A stretch of DNA of 64,000 nt, taken from Alphaproteobacteria bacterium (GTDB lineage Bacteria; Pseudomonadota; Alphaproteobacteria; ATCC43930; CGMCC-115725). Shown one piece after another: positions 1 to 8,651 of the stretch. Position 1 is the stretch's first letter. Each line of letters begins with the position of its first letter. Location of the stretch: assembly GCA_021325525.1 (NCBI GenBank), contig JAJPHB010000061.1:1-64000 (forward strand), in the 5' to 3' direction. Position numbers and translations under genes: made by a program. The notes beneath the pieces are model-generated. The model had not been told where the DNA came from and did not search any database. It was given only the letters and a program-made list of their open reading frames with translations.

Positions 1-1267
1 CGATCGGCTTGCACCGGCTCGCTTTCTCGAGCTGCGTGTGATCGGCGTGGTGGTGCAGCGTCCACGGAGCGTTGCCGCGCAGCAGATAGGTGTCGATGGC
101 GGCATGGGCGAGGCCGCCCCAAAGGCCCCAGCGGAAGCCGGGCCGGATATTGCGCACGCGCCGCAATTCCTCCCACACCCAGCTCGCCTCCATGGCGCGG
201 CGAAAATCCGCCGTCTCGTCGCCGCCGAGCCGCGCGAAGACCGTCTCGGCCGCGACCATCCCCGACTTCATCGCGGTGTGGCTGCCCTTGATCTTGGCGA
301 CGTTGAGGAAGCCGGCGGCGCAGCCGATGATCGCGCCGCCGGGGAAGCTGAGCTGCGGGATCGCCTGGAAGCCGCCCTCGTTGAGGGCGCGCGCGCCATA
401 GGAGACGCGCCGGCCTCCCTCGAAGAAGCCGCGGATCTCCGGATGGGTCTTGAAGCGCTGAAACTCCTCGAACGGGCTGAGAAAGGGGTTGCGGTAGTCG
501 AGCCCGACGACGAAGCCGACCGCGACCTGATTGTTTTCGAGATGATAGAGGAAAGAGCCGCCATAGGTTGCGCTGTCGAGCGGCCAGCCGACGGTGTGGA
601 TGACGAGCCCGGGCGTGTGTTTCGCGGGATCGACCTCCCACAGCTCCTTGATGCCGATGCCATAGGTCTGCGGATCGCCAGCGCGCAGATCGAAGCGCTT
701 GATCAGCGTCTTCGTCAGCGAGCCGCGGCAGCCCTCGGCGAACAGCGTCTCTTTGCCGACGAGCTCGACGCCGGGCTGGAAGGACGCCGTCGGCTGCCCG
801 TCCTTGCCGATCCCCATGCTTCCGGTCGCGACGCCGCGCACGCGGCCGGCCTCGTCATAGAGCACTTCGGCGCCGGCGAATCCGGGATAGATTTCGACGC
901 CGAGCTCCTCGGCTTGCCGGGCCAGCCAGCGACAGAGATTGCCGAGGCTGATGATGTAGTTGCCGTGGTTGCGCATCTGCGGCGGGGTGGGCAGGCGCAG
1001 CGCCTTTCGTTGGGTCAAGAGCAGGAAGCGGTCCTCGGTCGCCGGCGTCAGCAGCGGAGCGCCGCGCTCCTTCCAGTCGGGAAAGAGCTCGTCGAGCGCG
1101 CGGGTCTCGAAGACGGCGCCCGAGAGGATGTGCGCGCCGACCTCCGAGCCCTTTTCGATGACGCAGACGGCGAGTTCGCGCGCCGCCGCGGCGGCGAGCT
1201 GCTTCAAACGGATCGCCGCGGCGAGGCCAGAGGGGCCCGCCCCCACGACCACCACATCGTATTCCAT
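1..1267 (-). CDS. Electron transfer flavoprotein-ubiquinone oxidoreductase, 3' end cut off
   Basis: ETF-QO takes electrons from reduced electron-transfer flavoprotein (fed by acyl-CoA and amino-acid dehydrogenases) and passes them to ubiquinone at the inner membrane. The ATG at 1265-1267 opens 422 visible codons; the gene leaves the window at its left edge. The N-terminus carries the FAD motif GAGPSG (residues 9-14) and family segments such as HILSGAVFE and CAAGFLNVAKIKGSH. The family is about 550 residues, so the C-terminal [4Fe-4S] domain lies outside. No strong Shine-Dalgarno is seen. It diverges from the uracil-DNA glycosylase gene across about 150 bp. Identification is firm from the extended similarity; completeness cannot be judged. 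Confidence 0.93.
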   Translation of the reverse strand, partial: MEYDVVVVGAGPSGLAAAIRLKQLAAAAARELAVCVIEKGSEVGAHILSGAVFETRALDELFPDWKERGAPLLTPATEDRFLLLTQRKALRLPTPPQMRNHGNYIISLGNLCRWLARQAEELGVEIYPGFAGAEVLYDEAGRVRGVATGSMGIGKDGQPTASFQPGVELVGKETLFAEGCRGSLTKTLIKRFDLRAGDPQTYGIGIKELWEVDPAKHTPGLVIHTVGWPLDSATYGGSFLYHLENNQVAVGFVVGLDYRNPFLSPFEEFQRFKTHPEIRGFFEGGRRVSYGARALNEGGFQAIPQLSFPGGAIIGCAAGFLNVAKIKGSHTAMKSGMVAAETVFARLGGDETADFRRAMEASWVWEELRRVRNIRPGFRWGLWGGLAHAAIDTYLLRGNAPWTLHHHADHTQLEKASRCKPI

Positions 1268-1416
1268 CCGCTCGCGCTGCATTCCTTGCCTGTTCTCGGC
1301 GGCTCCCTTTTCATTCGGCACTCGATGCGGCTGCAACGCCTTTATACGGGAAGCGCCGTCCTCCTTGTAGAGAAAGCTTGCGCCCGGTTTGGTAAAGCCA
1401 TGGTAATTTCGAGCCT

Positions 1417-2226
1417 ATGGCGGACGCACGCGCATGGACCGGTCTGCTGCGCTGGTATGTCGAGATGGGCGCCGACGAGGCGATCGGCGCAGAGCCGGTC
1501 GACCGCTTGTCGTCGCCGCTGCTCCGCCCGTCGGCGGCGGCTTCCGCGCGCCCGTCCCCGCCGAGCCGGCTGCCCGCCCGCTCCGCGCCCGTCGCCCCGG
1601 CTGCCGGTGCCGCGCGCGAACTTGCGGCCGCGGCGCGCGATCTCGCGGAACTCGAGCGGGCGGTCGCCGGCTTCGATGGTTGCGCGCTGCGCCTGACCGC
1701 GACCAATACGGTCTTCGCCGACGGCAATCCGGAGGCGCGGCTGATGCTGATCGGCGAGGCGCCGGGCGCCGACGAGGACCGGATCGGCCGGCCCTTCGTC
1801 GGGCGCAGCGGCCAGCTTCTCGACCGCATGCTGGCGGCGATCGGCATCGACCGTCGAACCGCCTACATCACGAACGTCATCTACTGGCGCCCGCCCGGCA
1901 ACCGCAAGCCGACGCCGGCCGAGATCGAGAGCTGCGCCCCGTTCGTGCGGCGCCAGATCGCCTTGGCGCGCCCCTCGGTGCTGGTCTTGTGCGGCGGCAC
2001 GGCGACGAGCGCGCTTCTCGGTCTCAGCGACGGCATCACACGGCTGCGCGGCCGCTGGTTCGATCTCGAGATCCCGGGTCTCGAACGCCCGGTCGCCACC
2101 ATCGCGACATATCACCCCTCCTATCTTCTCCGCACCCCCGAGCGCAAGCGCGAGGCCTGGCGCGACCTGCTGGCGATCAAGGCGCGGCTCGACGCGCCGC
2201 CCGAACAGGAGGCTGCGCCAGATTGA
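1417..2226 (+). CDS. Family 4 uracil-DNA glycosylase
   Basis: Removes uracil from DNA, the first step of base excision repair. The 269-residue protein has a Pro/Ala-rich N-terminal extension of about 85 residues, then the family 4 core: motif GEAPG (113-117) followed by the glycine-rich PFVGRSG stretch, TNVIYWRPPGNR near 152-163, and the C-terminal HPSYLLR with H233. Classical family 4 enzymes bind a [4Fe-4S] cluster with four cysteines; here only C89 and C173 sit near expected places and the cysteine of the canonical K-C-RPPGNR segment is a tryptophan. The same W-R-P-P variant is, as I recall, usual in alphaproteobacterial members. Start ATG has no strong Shine-Dalgarno. moaB follows after 80 bp. 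Confidence 0.9.
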   Translation: MADARAWTGLLRWYVEMGADEAIGAEPVDRLSSPLLRPSAAASARPSPPSRLPARSAPVAPAAGAARELAAAARDLAELERAVAGFDGCALRLTATNTVFADGNPEARLMLIGEAPGADEDRIGRPFVGRSGQLLDRMLAAIGIDRRTAYITNVIYWRPPGNRKPTPAEIESCAPFVRRQIALARPSVLVLCGGTATSALLGLSDGITRLRGRWFDLEIPGLERPVATIATYHPSYLLRTPERKREAWRDLLAIKARLDAPPEQEAAPD

Positions 2227-2306
2227 GAGGGAGCGTCGACGCGCTTGCCGCCGAAACCCCGCGGGTCTATTTCGCTTCGGACACGCCTTCGCGCAGGTGA
2301 TCAGGG

Positions 2307-2849
2307 ATGCCTCGATTGGATGAGAAGCAGCCGTTTCTTGCCGTCAACATCGCCGTCCTGACGATTTCCGACACGCGGAGCGCCGCCGACGACACATCCG
2401 GCGATACGCTCGCCGAGCTCATCACGGCGGCGGGTCACCGCGTCGCGGCGCGGCAGATCGTCCGCGACGACCGCGACAGCATCGTCGCGCAGCTTCGCGC
2501 CTGGATTGCCGACCCCATGATCGACGTCGTCATCTCGACGGGCGGCACCGGCGTCACCGGCCGGGACGTCACCCCCGAAGCGTTCCAATCCGTCTACGAG
2601 AAGGAGATCGCCGGCTTCGGCGAGCTCTTCCGCTGGCTGAGCTACCAGAAGGTCGGGACCTCGACGATCCAGAGCCGGGCGACGGGCGGCGTCGCCGGCG
2701 GCACCTATCTTTTCGCCCTGCCCGGCTCGCCCGGTGCGTGCCGCGACGGCTGGGAGGGCATTCTCGTCCATCAGCTCGACAATCGCCACCGCCCGTGCAA
2801 CCTCGTCGAGCTGATGCCGCGCCTCAAGGAGCACCTCAAACCCGGTTGA
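2307..2849 (+). CDS. moaB: Molybdenum cofactor biosynthesis protein B (MoaB/Mog family)
   Basis: MoaB-type proteins bind molybdopterin and in many bacteria adenylate it for molybdate insertion. The 180-residue length is normal. Visible hallmarks are ISDTRS near the N-terminus, SGDTLAELI, the [16 protein letters not shown] loop that binds the pterin/nucleotide, and the [16 protein letters not shown] segment near the C-terminus. The ATG follows a weak AGGG. Other cofactor genes in the window (mobA, fdhD, moaA) are 20-28 kb away, so the pathway is scattered. Its 3' end overlaps the convergent transferase gene by 14 bp. Confidence 0.93.
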   Translation: MPRLDEKQPFLAVNIAVLTISDTRSAADDTSGDTLAELITAAGHRVAARQIVRDDRDSIVAQLRAWIADPMIDVVISTGGTGVTGRDVTPEAFQSVYEKEIAGFGELFRWLSYQKVGTSTIQSRATGGVAGGTYLFALPGSPGACRDGWEGILVHQLDNRHRPCNLVELMPRLKEHLKPG

Positions 2850-3471
2850 GACTTCGGCTTCGCGCCGTCCAGCGTCGGAGCGAGGCGGCGTCGTCGATGT
2901 CGTCGAGAGTGGCCGCCAAGGCGATGCGGAAGCGGCGCGGCAGCGTCGCGACGGAATCGGCGAGCGCGTGCTCGGTCGACCAGCGGACGCCGGCGAAAAT
3001 GCCGGGCGGCAGCGGCCCGCGGCGCGCGCCGAAGAGCCAGTAACCACCATCGCGCGCCGGGCCGAAGACGAAATCGGCGCTGCCGAGCCGGCGGAAGGCC
3101 TCCGCGATGTGCCCGGCCGAGACATCCGGAATGTCGGAGCCGACGACGAGAACCGGTCCTCGCCGCAGAATGCGAAAGGGCCGCGCCATGCGCCGTCCGA
3201 GATCGCCTCGGCCCTGCGCCAATCGCGCGGCCGGCACGCGGCCGAAGCATCGGCTCCGCGCCGCCCGGTCGGGAGTGAGCGCGAGCCAGCAATGCCATCG
3301 CCGGTCCCGCGCCAGACGGCGCAACAGCCGCTCAGTAGCGGCACGGTGGAAGCGCAGCGCCGCCAGCGCCCCGATGCCGGCCGCGAGCCGCCGCTTCACC
3401 GTGCCGAGGCGCGGCGCCTTCGCGAAGACGACGACGTGCCCCATCCGCCTCATCCATTTCGCTTCATGCAT
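2836..3471 (-). CDS. TIGR04282-type nucleotidyl/glycosyl transferase (CofC-like, rSAM/selenodomain-associated transferase 1)
   Basis: A 211-residue GT-A fold protein of the DUF2064 family, named transferase 1 of rSAM/selenodomain loci and also annotated as an arsenosugar-pathway transferase. Seen: FAKAPRLGTVKRRLA near the N-terminus (nucleotide-binding loop), GSDIPD (111-116) and GPARDGGYWLFG (127-138). I chose the ATG at 3469-3471 because it overlaps the stop of the upstream transferase gene by 8 bases, which implies translational coupling; longer in-frame extension would only re-read that gene. Substrate is unknown. The usual radical SAM partner of these loci is not adjacent. Confidence 0.85.
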   Translation of the reverse strand: MHEAKWMRRMGHVVVFAKAPRLGTVKRRLAAGIGALAALRFHRAATERLLRRLARDRRWHCWLALTPDRAARSRCFGRVPAARLAQGRGDLGRRMARPFRILRRGPVLVVGSDIPDVSAGHIAEAFRRLGSADFVFGPARDGGYWLFGARRGPLPPGIFAGVRWSTEHALADSVATLPRRFRIALAATLDDIDDAASLRRWTARSRSLNRV

Positions 3472-4159
3472 AGAGCTTCGCGATGAGCCGCGGCGGCACG
3501 CCGAGGAAGAAAAGACCGAGGCAACAGCCGTTGCGCAACATGCGCCGCGCATAGCCGGATCGCCTATAGCGGCGGGCTGAGGTCGTGGCGACGGCGGCGA
3601 GCGGGACAAGGCGGCGGCGTCCCAGCCGCCGCACGAAATCGACATCCTCCATCAGCGGCAGGCGGCGAAATCCGCCGACGGCCTCGTAGAGAGCGCGCGA
3701 GAGGAAGAGGCCCTGGTCGCCATAGGGCAGCCCGAGCCAGCGGCAACGCGCGGCCACCATGCTTTCGAGCCGACGGGCCGCCGGCGCACTGTCATCGAGG
3801 CGGAAGCGAAAATAGCCGGCACGGTCCCGGTTCTCCGGCGCTGTCATGAATGCCGCGGCGCAGCATGCCCAGCCCGGCGCGAGGCGCGTATCGGCGTGGA
3901 GAAACAGAAGCCAAGCGCCGACCGAGGCGGCAGCGCCGGCGGCGAGCTGCGGCCCGCGGCCGCGCGGCGCCTCGACGAGACGGGCGCCGCGGCGCAATGC
4001 GAGGCTCGGACTGCCGTCGCGAGATCCGCCGTCGACGACGATGACTTCCGCGACGAGCCCGCGCGCCCGACCCTCTTCCAGGCTGTCCAAGCATTCGCCA
4101 AAGGGCGGGCCCGGATCGAGCGCCGGAATGACGACCGAAAGCGGCGCCGTGGAATGCAT
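3464..4159 (-). CDS. TIGR04283-type family 2 glycosyltransferase (rSAM/selenodomain-associated transferase 2)
   Basis: A 231-residue GT2-family enzyme. Seen in order: SVVIPALDPG at the N-terminus, VVDGGSRDG (41-49) binding the nucleotide, LHADTRL (HADT 88-91) as the DxD-like metal site, YGDQG (146-150) and MEDVDF (170-175) as the acceptor/catalytic ED loop. A cysteine- and phenylalanine-rich stretch near the C-terminus (GCCLGLFFLGVPP) is typical of this subfamily. It is the first gene of a two-gene unit with the TIGR04282-type transferase, which starts inside its last codons. It diverges from a phosphotransferase gene about 80 bp away; such genes commonly accompany this pair, so a shared small-molecule glycosylation role is inferred. 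Confidence 0.88.
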   Translation of the reverse strand: MHSTAPLSVVIPALDPGPPFGECLDSLEEGRARGLVAEVIVVDGGSRDGSPSLALRRGARLVEAPRGRGPQLAAGAAASVGAWLLFLHADTRLAPGWACCAAAFMTAPENRDRAGYFRFRLDDSAPAARRLESMVAARCRWLGLPYGDQGLFLSRALYEAVGGFRRLPLMEDVDFVRRLGRRRLVPLAAVATTSARRYRRSGYARRMLRNGCCLGLFFLGVPPRLIAKLYA

Positions 4160-4239
4160 TTGAACCGCGCCTCCTTTGGCGGCACCTTAGCGCGCGCCCG
4201 ACCCGCCGCAAACCGCCGCAGGATTTGATCCCGACCGCA

Positions 4240-5325
4240 ATGGCTGTGCCGAACCTTTCCTGGCGCCCCGATCCGATCTCCCTCGCGGCCTTGCTCCGCG
4301 CGGCTCCGGAGAGCGCTCGTCTCGCTGCGAGCCTGCAGCCCGAGGACATCCGGCCGCTCCGCCAAAAAGGCGTCGCTCACCTCCATTTCCGTCTGGGCGG
4401 TACCGGCCTTCTCCTGCGGACCCCGCGCCCCTCGACGGCGAGCGCAGCGCCGGCCGATCATCTCGCCGCCGATCATCTCGCCTATGAGGCCGCCTCCTTC
4501 CGCCGCGCCGAAGCAAGCGGCGCGACGCCGCGCCTGGCGGCGGTTCTGCCTCCCTGCGACGCGCTCCCGGCGGGCGCCCTCCTCGTCGAGGAGATCGTCG
4601 GCCGGGCGCCGCGACTGCCCGCGGATCTGCCTCGCCTTGCCGAAGCGCTCGCCAAGCTGCACCGGCTGCCGCTCCCCGCACCGGAGCGGCGCCCGCCCCT
4701 TCCTGACCATGGCGTCGGCGGCCCCGTGGCGCGCACGCTCGCGGTCATCGAGAGCCAGCGCCAAGCCTTCATCGAAGCCGATATCCCGGCAGCAACCCGC
4801 AGCGCCTTGGAAGAGGAGATCGCCTGGGCCCGCGATTTCGCGGCGGCGAGCAGGGGCGAGCAGCCGCTGGCGCTCGTCGGGACCGATACCCACCCCGGAA
4901 ACTTCTTGCTTCGCCCGGACGGCGCGGCGATTTTCGTCGATCTCGAAAAGGCGCTCTACGGGTCGCCCGCGATCGACCTCGCCCACGCCACCCTCTTTAC
5001 CTCCACCACCTGGGATCCGGACGTCCAAGCGAGACTGTCCCTGGCCGAGATCGCCGCCTTCTATGAGCATTACCTCGCGTTGGCAGGACCGGGCCGCGCC
5101 GCCGCCTTGCGCCCCTGGCTCGCCCCCTGCCGCCGCTTGACCTGGCTGCGCACGATGATGTGGTGCACCCGCTGGCGCACCGGCGCCGGCAGCGGAAGCG
5201 CGGCGGCGGGAGAGGACGGCTTGCTGACGCATATCGAGAGGCGCGTTGCGACGTTCTTTGATCCCGCCGTCGTCGCTTCCGTGCGCGCGGAGTGGAAATC
5301 GCGGAGCCTCGAGCTCTCTTTTTAG
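4240..5325 (+). CDS. Aminoglycoside-phosphotransferase-fold kinase
   Basis: Small-molecule or choline/aminoglycoside kinase-like fold, substrate unknown. With the ATG at 4240 the protein is 361 residues; a TTG at 4225 is also in frame but less likely. The catalytic loop GTDTHPGNFLL (H218 to N221 region) matches the APH H-x-D/H-x-x-x-N pattern, and VDLEKALYG supplies the metal-binding aspartate (about D234), replacing the DFG of protein kinases. The N-lobe has LRQKGVAHLHFRLG in place of a classical P-loop. It is divergent from the TIGR04283/TIGR04282 transferase pair, suggesting a joint sugar or sugar-like phosphate pathway. An antibiotic-resistance role is not supported by context. Confidence 0.8.
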   Translation: MAVPNLSWRPDPISLAALLRAAPESARLAASLQPEDIRPLRQKGVAHLHFRLGGTGLLLRTPRPSTASAAPADHLAADHLAYEAASFRRAEASGATPRLAAVLPPCDALPAGALLVEEIVGRAPRLPADLPRLAEALAKLHRLPLPAPERRPPLPDHGVGGPVARTLAVIESQRQAFIEADIPAATRSALEEEIAWARDFAAASRGEQPLALVGTDTHPGNFLLRPDGAAIFVDLEKALYGSPAIDLAHATLFTSTTWDPDVQARLSLAEIAAFYEHYLALAGPGRAAALRPWLAPCRRLTWLRTMMWCTRWRTGAGSGSAAAGEDGLLTHIERRVATFFDPAVVASVRAEWKSRSLELSF

Positions 5326-5374
5326 CCAGCCCATTTGTTCTTGATTTGTTCACCGCGATCGGCCATCATCGGCC

Positions 5375-6460
5375 ATGGACCCGATCACACCCAACGCCGC
5401 TCGCAAGGGTCGCGGCGCGCTCAGCAATGCGACGGGACGGTTCGAGCCGACGGAACGCATCGCGATCGACGACGGTTGGGGCTCGGCCGACGAACCCGCG
5501 CCCCCGCTGGCGACGACCCTCACCATCGACAGCACGCGGACCATCATCGCCCGCAATGACTCGCCCGATATCGGCTTCGACCGGTCGATCAACCCTTACC
5601 GGGGGTGCGAGCATGGCTGCGTCTATTGTTTCGCGCGCCCCACCCACGCTTATCTCGGCCTCTCACCCGGGCTCGATTTCGAGAGCCGGCTTTTCGTGAA
5701 GCCGGAAGCGGCGAAACTGCTGACCGAGGAACTGCGCAAGCCCGGCTATGTCTGCCGCCCCATGGCGATGGGCACGAACACCGATCCTTACCAGCCGACG
5801 GAACGCAAGCTCGGCATCACCCGCAGCATCCTCGAAGTGCTGCAAGCGACCGATCATCCCGTGTGCATCGTCACCAAATCGGCGCTCATCCAGCGCGATA
5901 TCGAGATCCTCTCGGCGATGGCGGCAAAGCACCTCGCGACGGTGACGATCTCGGTCACGACGCTCGACCGCGGGCTGGCGCGCAGGCTCGAACCGCGCGC
6001 CGCCACGCCGCAGCGGCGCCTTGAGACCATCGCGGCTCTCGCCGCCGCCGGCATACCGACCGGCGTCCTCGCCGCACCGATGATCCCGGCGCTCAACGAC
6101 GCCGAACTCGAAGCGATCCTTGCCGCCGCGAAAGCCGCCGGCGCCGCGCATGCCGGCTACGTTCTGCTGCGCCTGCCGCGCGAATTGAAGGGGTTGTTCC
6201 GCGAGTGGCTGGAAGCGCATATGCCGGACCGGGCGAAGCATGTCATGTCGCTTGTCGCGGCGATGCATGGCGGACGCAGCTACGATTCCCGATGGGGCCA
6301 GCGCATGACGGGATCCGGCCCCCAGGCCGAGCTGCTGCGCAACCGCTTCGAGCTCGCCTGCCGCCGGCTCGGCCTCGAGCATCGCGGCAATCCGGCGAAG
6401 CTCGATACGACCCTTTTCCGCCCCCCGGAGCGCGACGGCGACCAGCTCCGCCTTCTCTGA
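5375..6460 (+). CDS. PA0069-family radical SAM protein (SplB-like)
   Basis: Radical S-adenosylmethionine enzyme of unknown reaction, related by fold to spore photoproduct lyase. The cluster-binding motif CEHGCVYC is present with C78, C82 and C85, preceded by SINPYRG, the family signature. Later family segments include MAMGTNTDPYQPTE, IVTKSALIQRDIE and SVTTLD. Length 361 is normal for the family. The C-terminus (YDSRWGQRMTGSGPQAELL) is also typical. It follows the kinase gene after 49 bp on the same strand and may be cotranscribed. It is not the ArsS-type radical SAM enzyme that would complete an arsenosugar locus. Confidence 0.9.
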   Translation: MDPITPNAARKGRGALSNATGRFEPTERIAIDDGWGSADEPAPPLATTLTIDSTRTIIARNDSPDIGFDRSINPYRGCEHGCVYCFARPTHAYLGLSPGLDFESRLFVKPEAAKLLTEELRKPGYVCRPMAMGTNTDPYQPTERKLGITRSILEVLQATDHPVCIVTKSALIQRDIEILSAMAAKHLATVTISVTTLDRGLARRLEPRAATPQRRLETIAALAAAGIPTGVLAAPMIPALNDAELEAILAAAKAAGAAHAGYVLLRLPRELKGLFREWLEAHMPDRAKHVMSLVAAMHGGRSYDSRWGQRMTGSGPQAELLRNRFELACRRLGLEHRGNPAKLDTTLFRPPERDGDQLRLL

Positions 6461-6508
6461 CCTCGAGACGGGCCGGCCCGCGGCCCGCCTCCACCCCCTT
6501 TTTCGCCG

Positions 6509-7402
6509 CTACTGCTGCTGGGGCTGCGAAGCCTGCCCCTGTGGCGCCTGGTTCTGCGGCGGATTTTGACCGCCGGCGCTGTTGCTCGGCGGCGTCTGCG
6601 AAGTCCCAGATGATCCCGACGGCCCGCCGGAAATCTGCCGCATCGAGGTTATGCTGCCCGACTGGGCATCGATGTTGAGAGCGTAGGTGGCGTTGCCGCG
6701 ATCGGCGCGGGCCGTGAAGCCATTGTTGCCGGCCGGCTTGACGTCGGTGACGTTGCTATAGCCGGCGCTTTCGAGGCGGTTCCTCACCTCGTTCGCCGTC
6801 ATCCGCTCGGGAGTACCCGACCCGGCAGAGGGTGGATTGCTCGAGGATTGCTGCGAGGCGCCGGCGCTGGGGGCCGTGCCCGGAGGCGGGGCGTTGCTGG
6901 TCAGCTTCTGCAGAGTAGCGGCGTCGAGAGCACCGGTCGCCGGCAGCCCCTCCTTCGATTGGTAGGCGCGCAAAGCGCTCCGCGTCTTCGGGCCGAAGAT
7001 GCCGTCGACCTGTGCCTTATATTCGCCGTCGCGCTTCAGTTGTGCCTGGACACGCTTGATCGTGTCGCGCGAGACCGGCGCCGGCGCCACCGTGCTCGTC
7101 TGCGCCATGCTCGGCTGAGATGCGGTGGGCGCCGTCGAGGAGCCGGCGACGGGCTGTCCCATCGCCTGGTTGAAGGCATGACGCTCGGCGCCGAGGCCCT
7201 GATTGAACGCCTGGTCCGCCCCCTCGGGCGCCACCGCGCCGCCGGCGCCGCCCGCCGCCGCGCCGATCAGCGCGCCGACCGGCCCGCCCGCCAGCGCTCC
7301 GATTCCCGCGCCGGTAAGGGCGCCGCTCGACGATCTTTGCTCCATATTCGAGCCGCAGGCCGCCACCAACAGACAGACAGCAGTCAGAGCCAGCTTTCGC
7401 AT
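6509..7402 (-). CDS. Lipoprotein with glycine zipper, peptidoglycan-binding and PepSY-like domains
   Basis: Predicted 297-residue envelope lipoprotein. I chose the ATG at 7400-7402 because it gives a lipoprotein signal peptide with lipobox VAAC (C16); upstream in-frame codons lack a signal. Domains in order: glycine zipper (about 27-57), linker, PG_binding_1 domain (about 112-157, with VDGIFGPKTRSALRAYQ and GLPATGALDAATL), Ser/Pro linker, a PepSY/SmpA-like alpha-beta segment (about 199-246), and a Pro/Gln/Asn-rich tail to the end. Likely anchors to the outer membrane and touches peptidoglycan. Divergent from the phosphonate-binding-like gene. No enzymatic motif is seen. Confidence 0.85.
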   Translation of the reverse strand: MRKLALTAVCLLVAACGSNMEQRSSSGALTGAGIGALAGGPVGALIGAAAGGAGGAVAPEGADQAFNQGLGAERHAFNQAMGQPVAGSSTAPTASQPSMAQTSTVAPAPVSRDTIKRVQAQLKRDGEYKAQVDGIFGPKTRSALRAYQSKEGLPATGALDAATLQKLTSNAPPPGTAPSAGASQQSSSNPPSAGSGTPERMTANEVRNRLESAGYSNVTDVKPAGNNGFTARADRGNATYALNIDAQSGSITSMRQISGGPSGSSGTSQTPPSNSAGGQNPPQNQAPQGQASQPQQQ

Positions 7403-7685
7403 CGCCGCATACTCGCCAAAAGAGGAACTCCTTTGCACAACATTGGTTGCGAGGCTTGGTTCCTGCGGCAGCGAGGCCATTTCGCGATCGGCCCGCGCAG
7501 CGCCGTTCTCGGCCGGTCCTCGGCGCTTCGGCATTCACCGGCGCGATGCTTGCGTGCTAGCGTTTTGCGCTCCATTCCCTTTGCGGTGCGATGATGCCGA
7601 TGCAGCGGGCGACAAGCATCCATGAGCGCCTCCCCGCCGAATCCGCCCCCGCGCGTTGGCGCGCGCCACGAGCAGAGCGCATCCG

Positions 7686-8498
7686 ATGATGAGGCCGATC
7701 GCGCAACTCCCGATGTACGACTTTCCCGAGGTACGGGAGGCGACGGCGGCGCTATGGGCGGCGATCGCCTCCCGCCTGCGCAGTCTCGGCCTTTCCGAGG
7801 TTCCCGATTCCCTCGCGAACGGCACGACGCACCATCAGTCGTGGCGCCACCCTCGACTTCTCATCGGCCAGAGTTGCGGCTATCCGGCACTTACCACATT
7901 TCGCGCCCATCTGCGGATCATCGCCCGACCGGTCTACGCCGCTCCCGGCTGCATCGGCGACACGCATTGCAGCTTCATCCTGGTCGGAGCGACGTCGCCG
8001 GCGGAGGCGCTGGCAGACTTGCGGGGAAGCCGCTTTGCGCTCAATTCCCGGGACTCGAATACGGGGATGAACCTGCCGCGGCTCGCTTTCGCGCCGCTCG
8101 CCGCAGGAAGGCGGTTCTTCTCCGCGATCATCGAAACGGGAAGTCACGCCGAAAGCCTAGTGCGGGTCGCCGCGGGAACGGCGGATGCCGCCGCCGTCGA
8201 TTGCGTCAGCTACGCGCTCCTCGCCCGGCACCGGCCGGCTTTGGCGGTGGCGACACGGATCCTGGCACGCACGGCGAGCAGCCCGACATTGCCCTTCGTC
8301 ACCGCGCGCGGGACCGATGGCGCCGCGGATCCGATCTTGCGCTTGTCCCTCGTCGAGGCGCTCGCCGATCCCGCGCTGCAATGGGTACGCGATGCCCTCT
8401 TCCTCGCGGCCGCCATCCCGGCGAGCGAAGCCGACTACCACATTCTCTTGCAGTACCGCGACGCGGCGCGGCAAATTGGCTATCCGCGCCTCGCCTGA
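7686..8498 (+). CDS. PhnD/SsuA/transferrin-like substrate-binding protein
   Basis: About 270 residues of the phosphate/phosphonate-binding (PhnD-like) fold: LPMYDFPEVREATAALWAAI at the N-terminus, GQSCGYP, AAPGCIGDTHCSF, and a VDCVSYALLARHRP segment typical of this family. No signal peptide is visible from either adjacent ATG (7686 or 7689), and no permease or ATPase lies nearby, so this is probably a stand-alone soluble ligand-binding protein rather than part of a classical importer. The start is uncertain because no good Shine-Dalgarno precedes it. It lies 150 bp before the Do protease gene. Confidence 0.8.
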   Translation: MMRPIAQLPMYDFPEVREATAALWAAIASRLRSLGLSEVPDSLANGTTHHQSWRHPRLLIGQSCGYPALTTFRAHLRIIARPVYAAPGCIGDTHCSFILVGATSPAEALADLRGSRFALNSRDSNTGMNLPRLAFAPLAAGRRFFSAIIETGSHAESLVRVAAGTADAAAVDCVSYALLARHRPALAVATRILARTASSPTLPFVTARGTDGAADPILRLSLVEALADPALQWVRDALFLAAAIPASEADYHILLQYRDAARQIGYPRLA

Positions 8499-8651
8499 GC
8501 CTCTCGGAAATCGTCGTCTTGCCGCGCAAGATGCTGATAGAATGGCCGTCCCGGATCAAGTGACGGACCTCGCACCGCGGTATAGGGGGACGGCGAGCGC
8601 AATCATTGTGTTTCGGCTCATCGGCCGGCGAAGCCGGATCGGCCGGAAGCC

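Noticed and set aside
38-1696. 552-codon plus-strand frame opposite ETF-QO
   Set aside because: The minus strand encodes an unmistakable ETF-QO; the plus frame has low-complexity Ala/Arg/Glu composition typical of GC-rich antisense frames and runs into the UDG gene.
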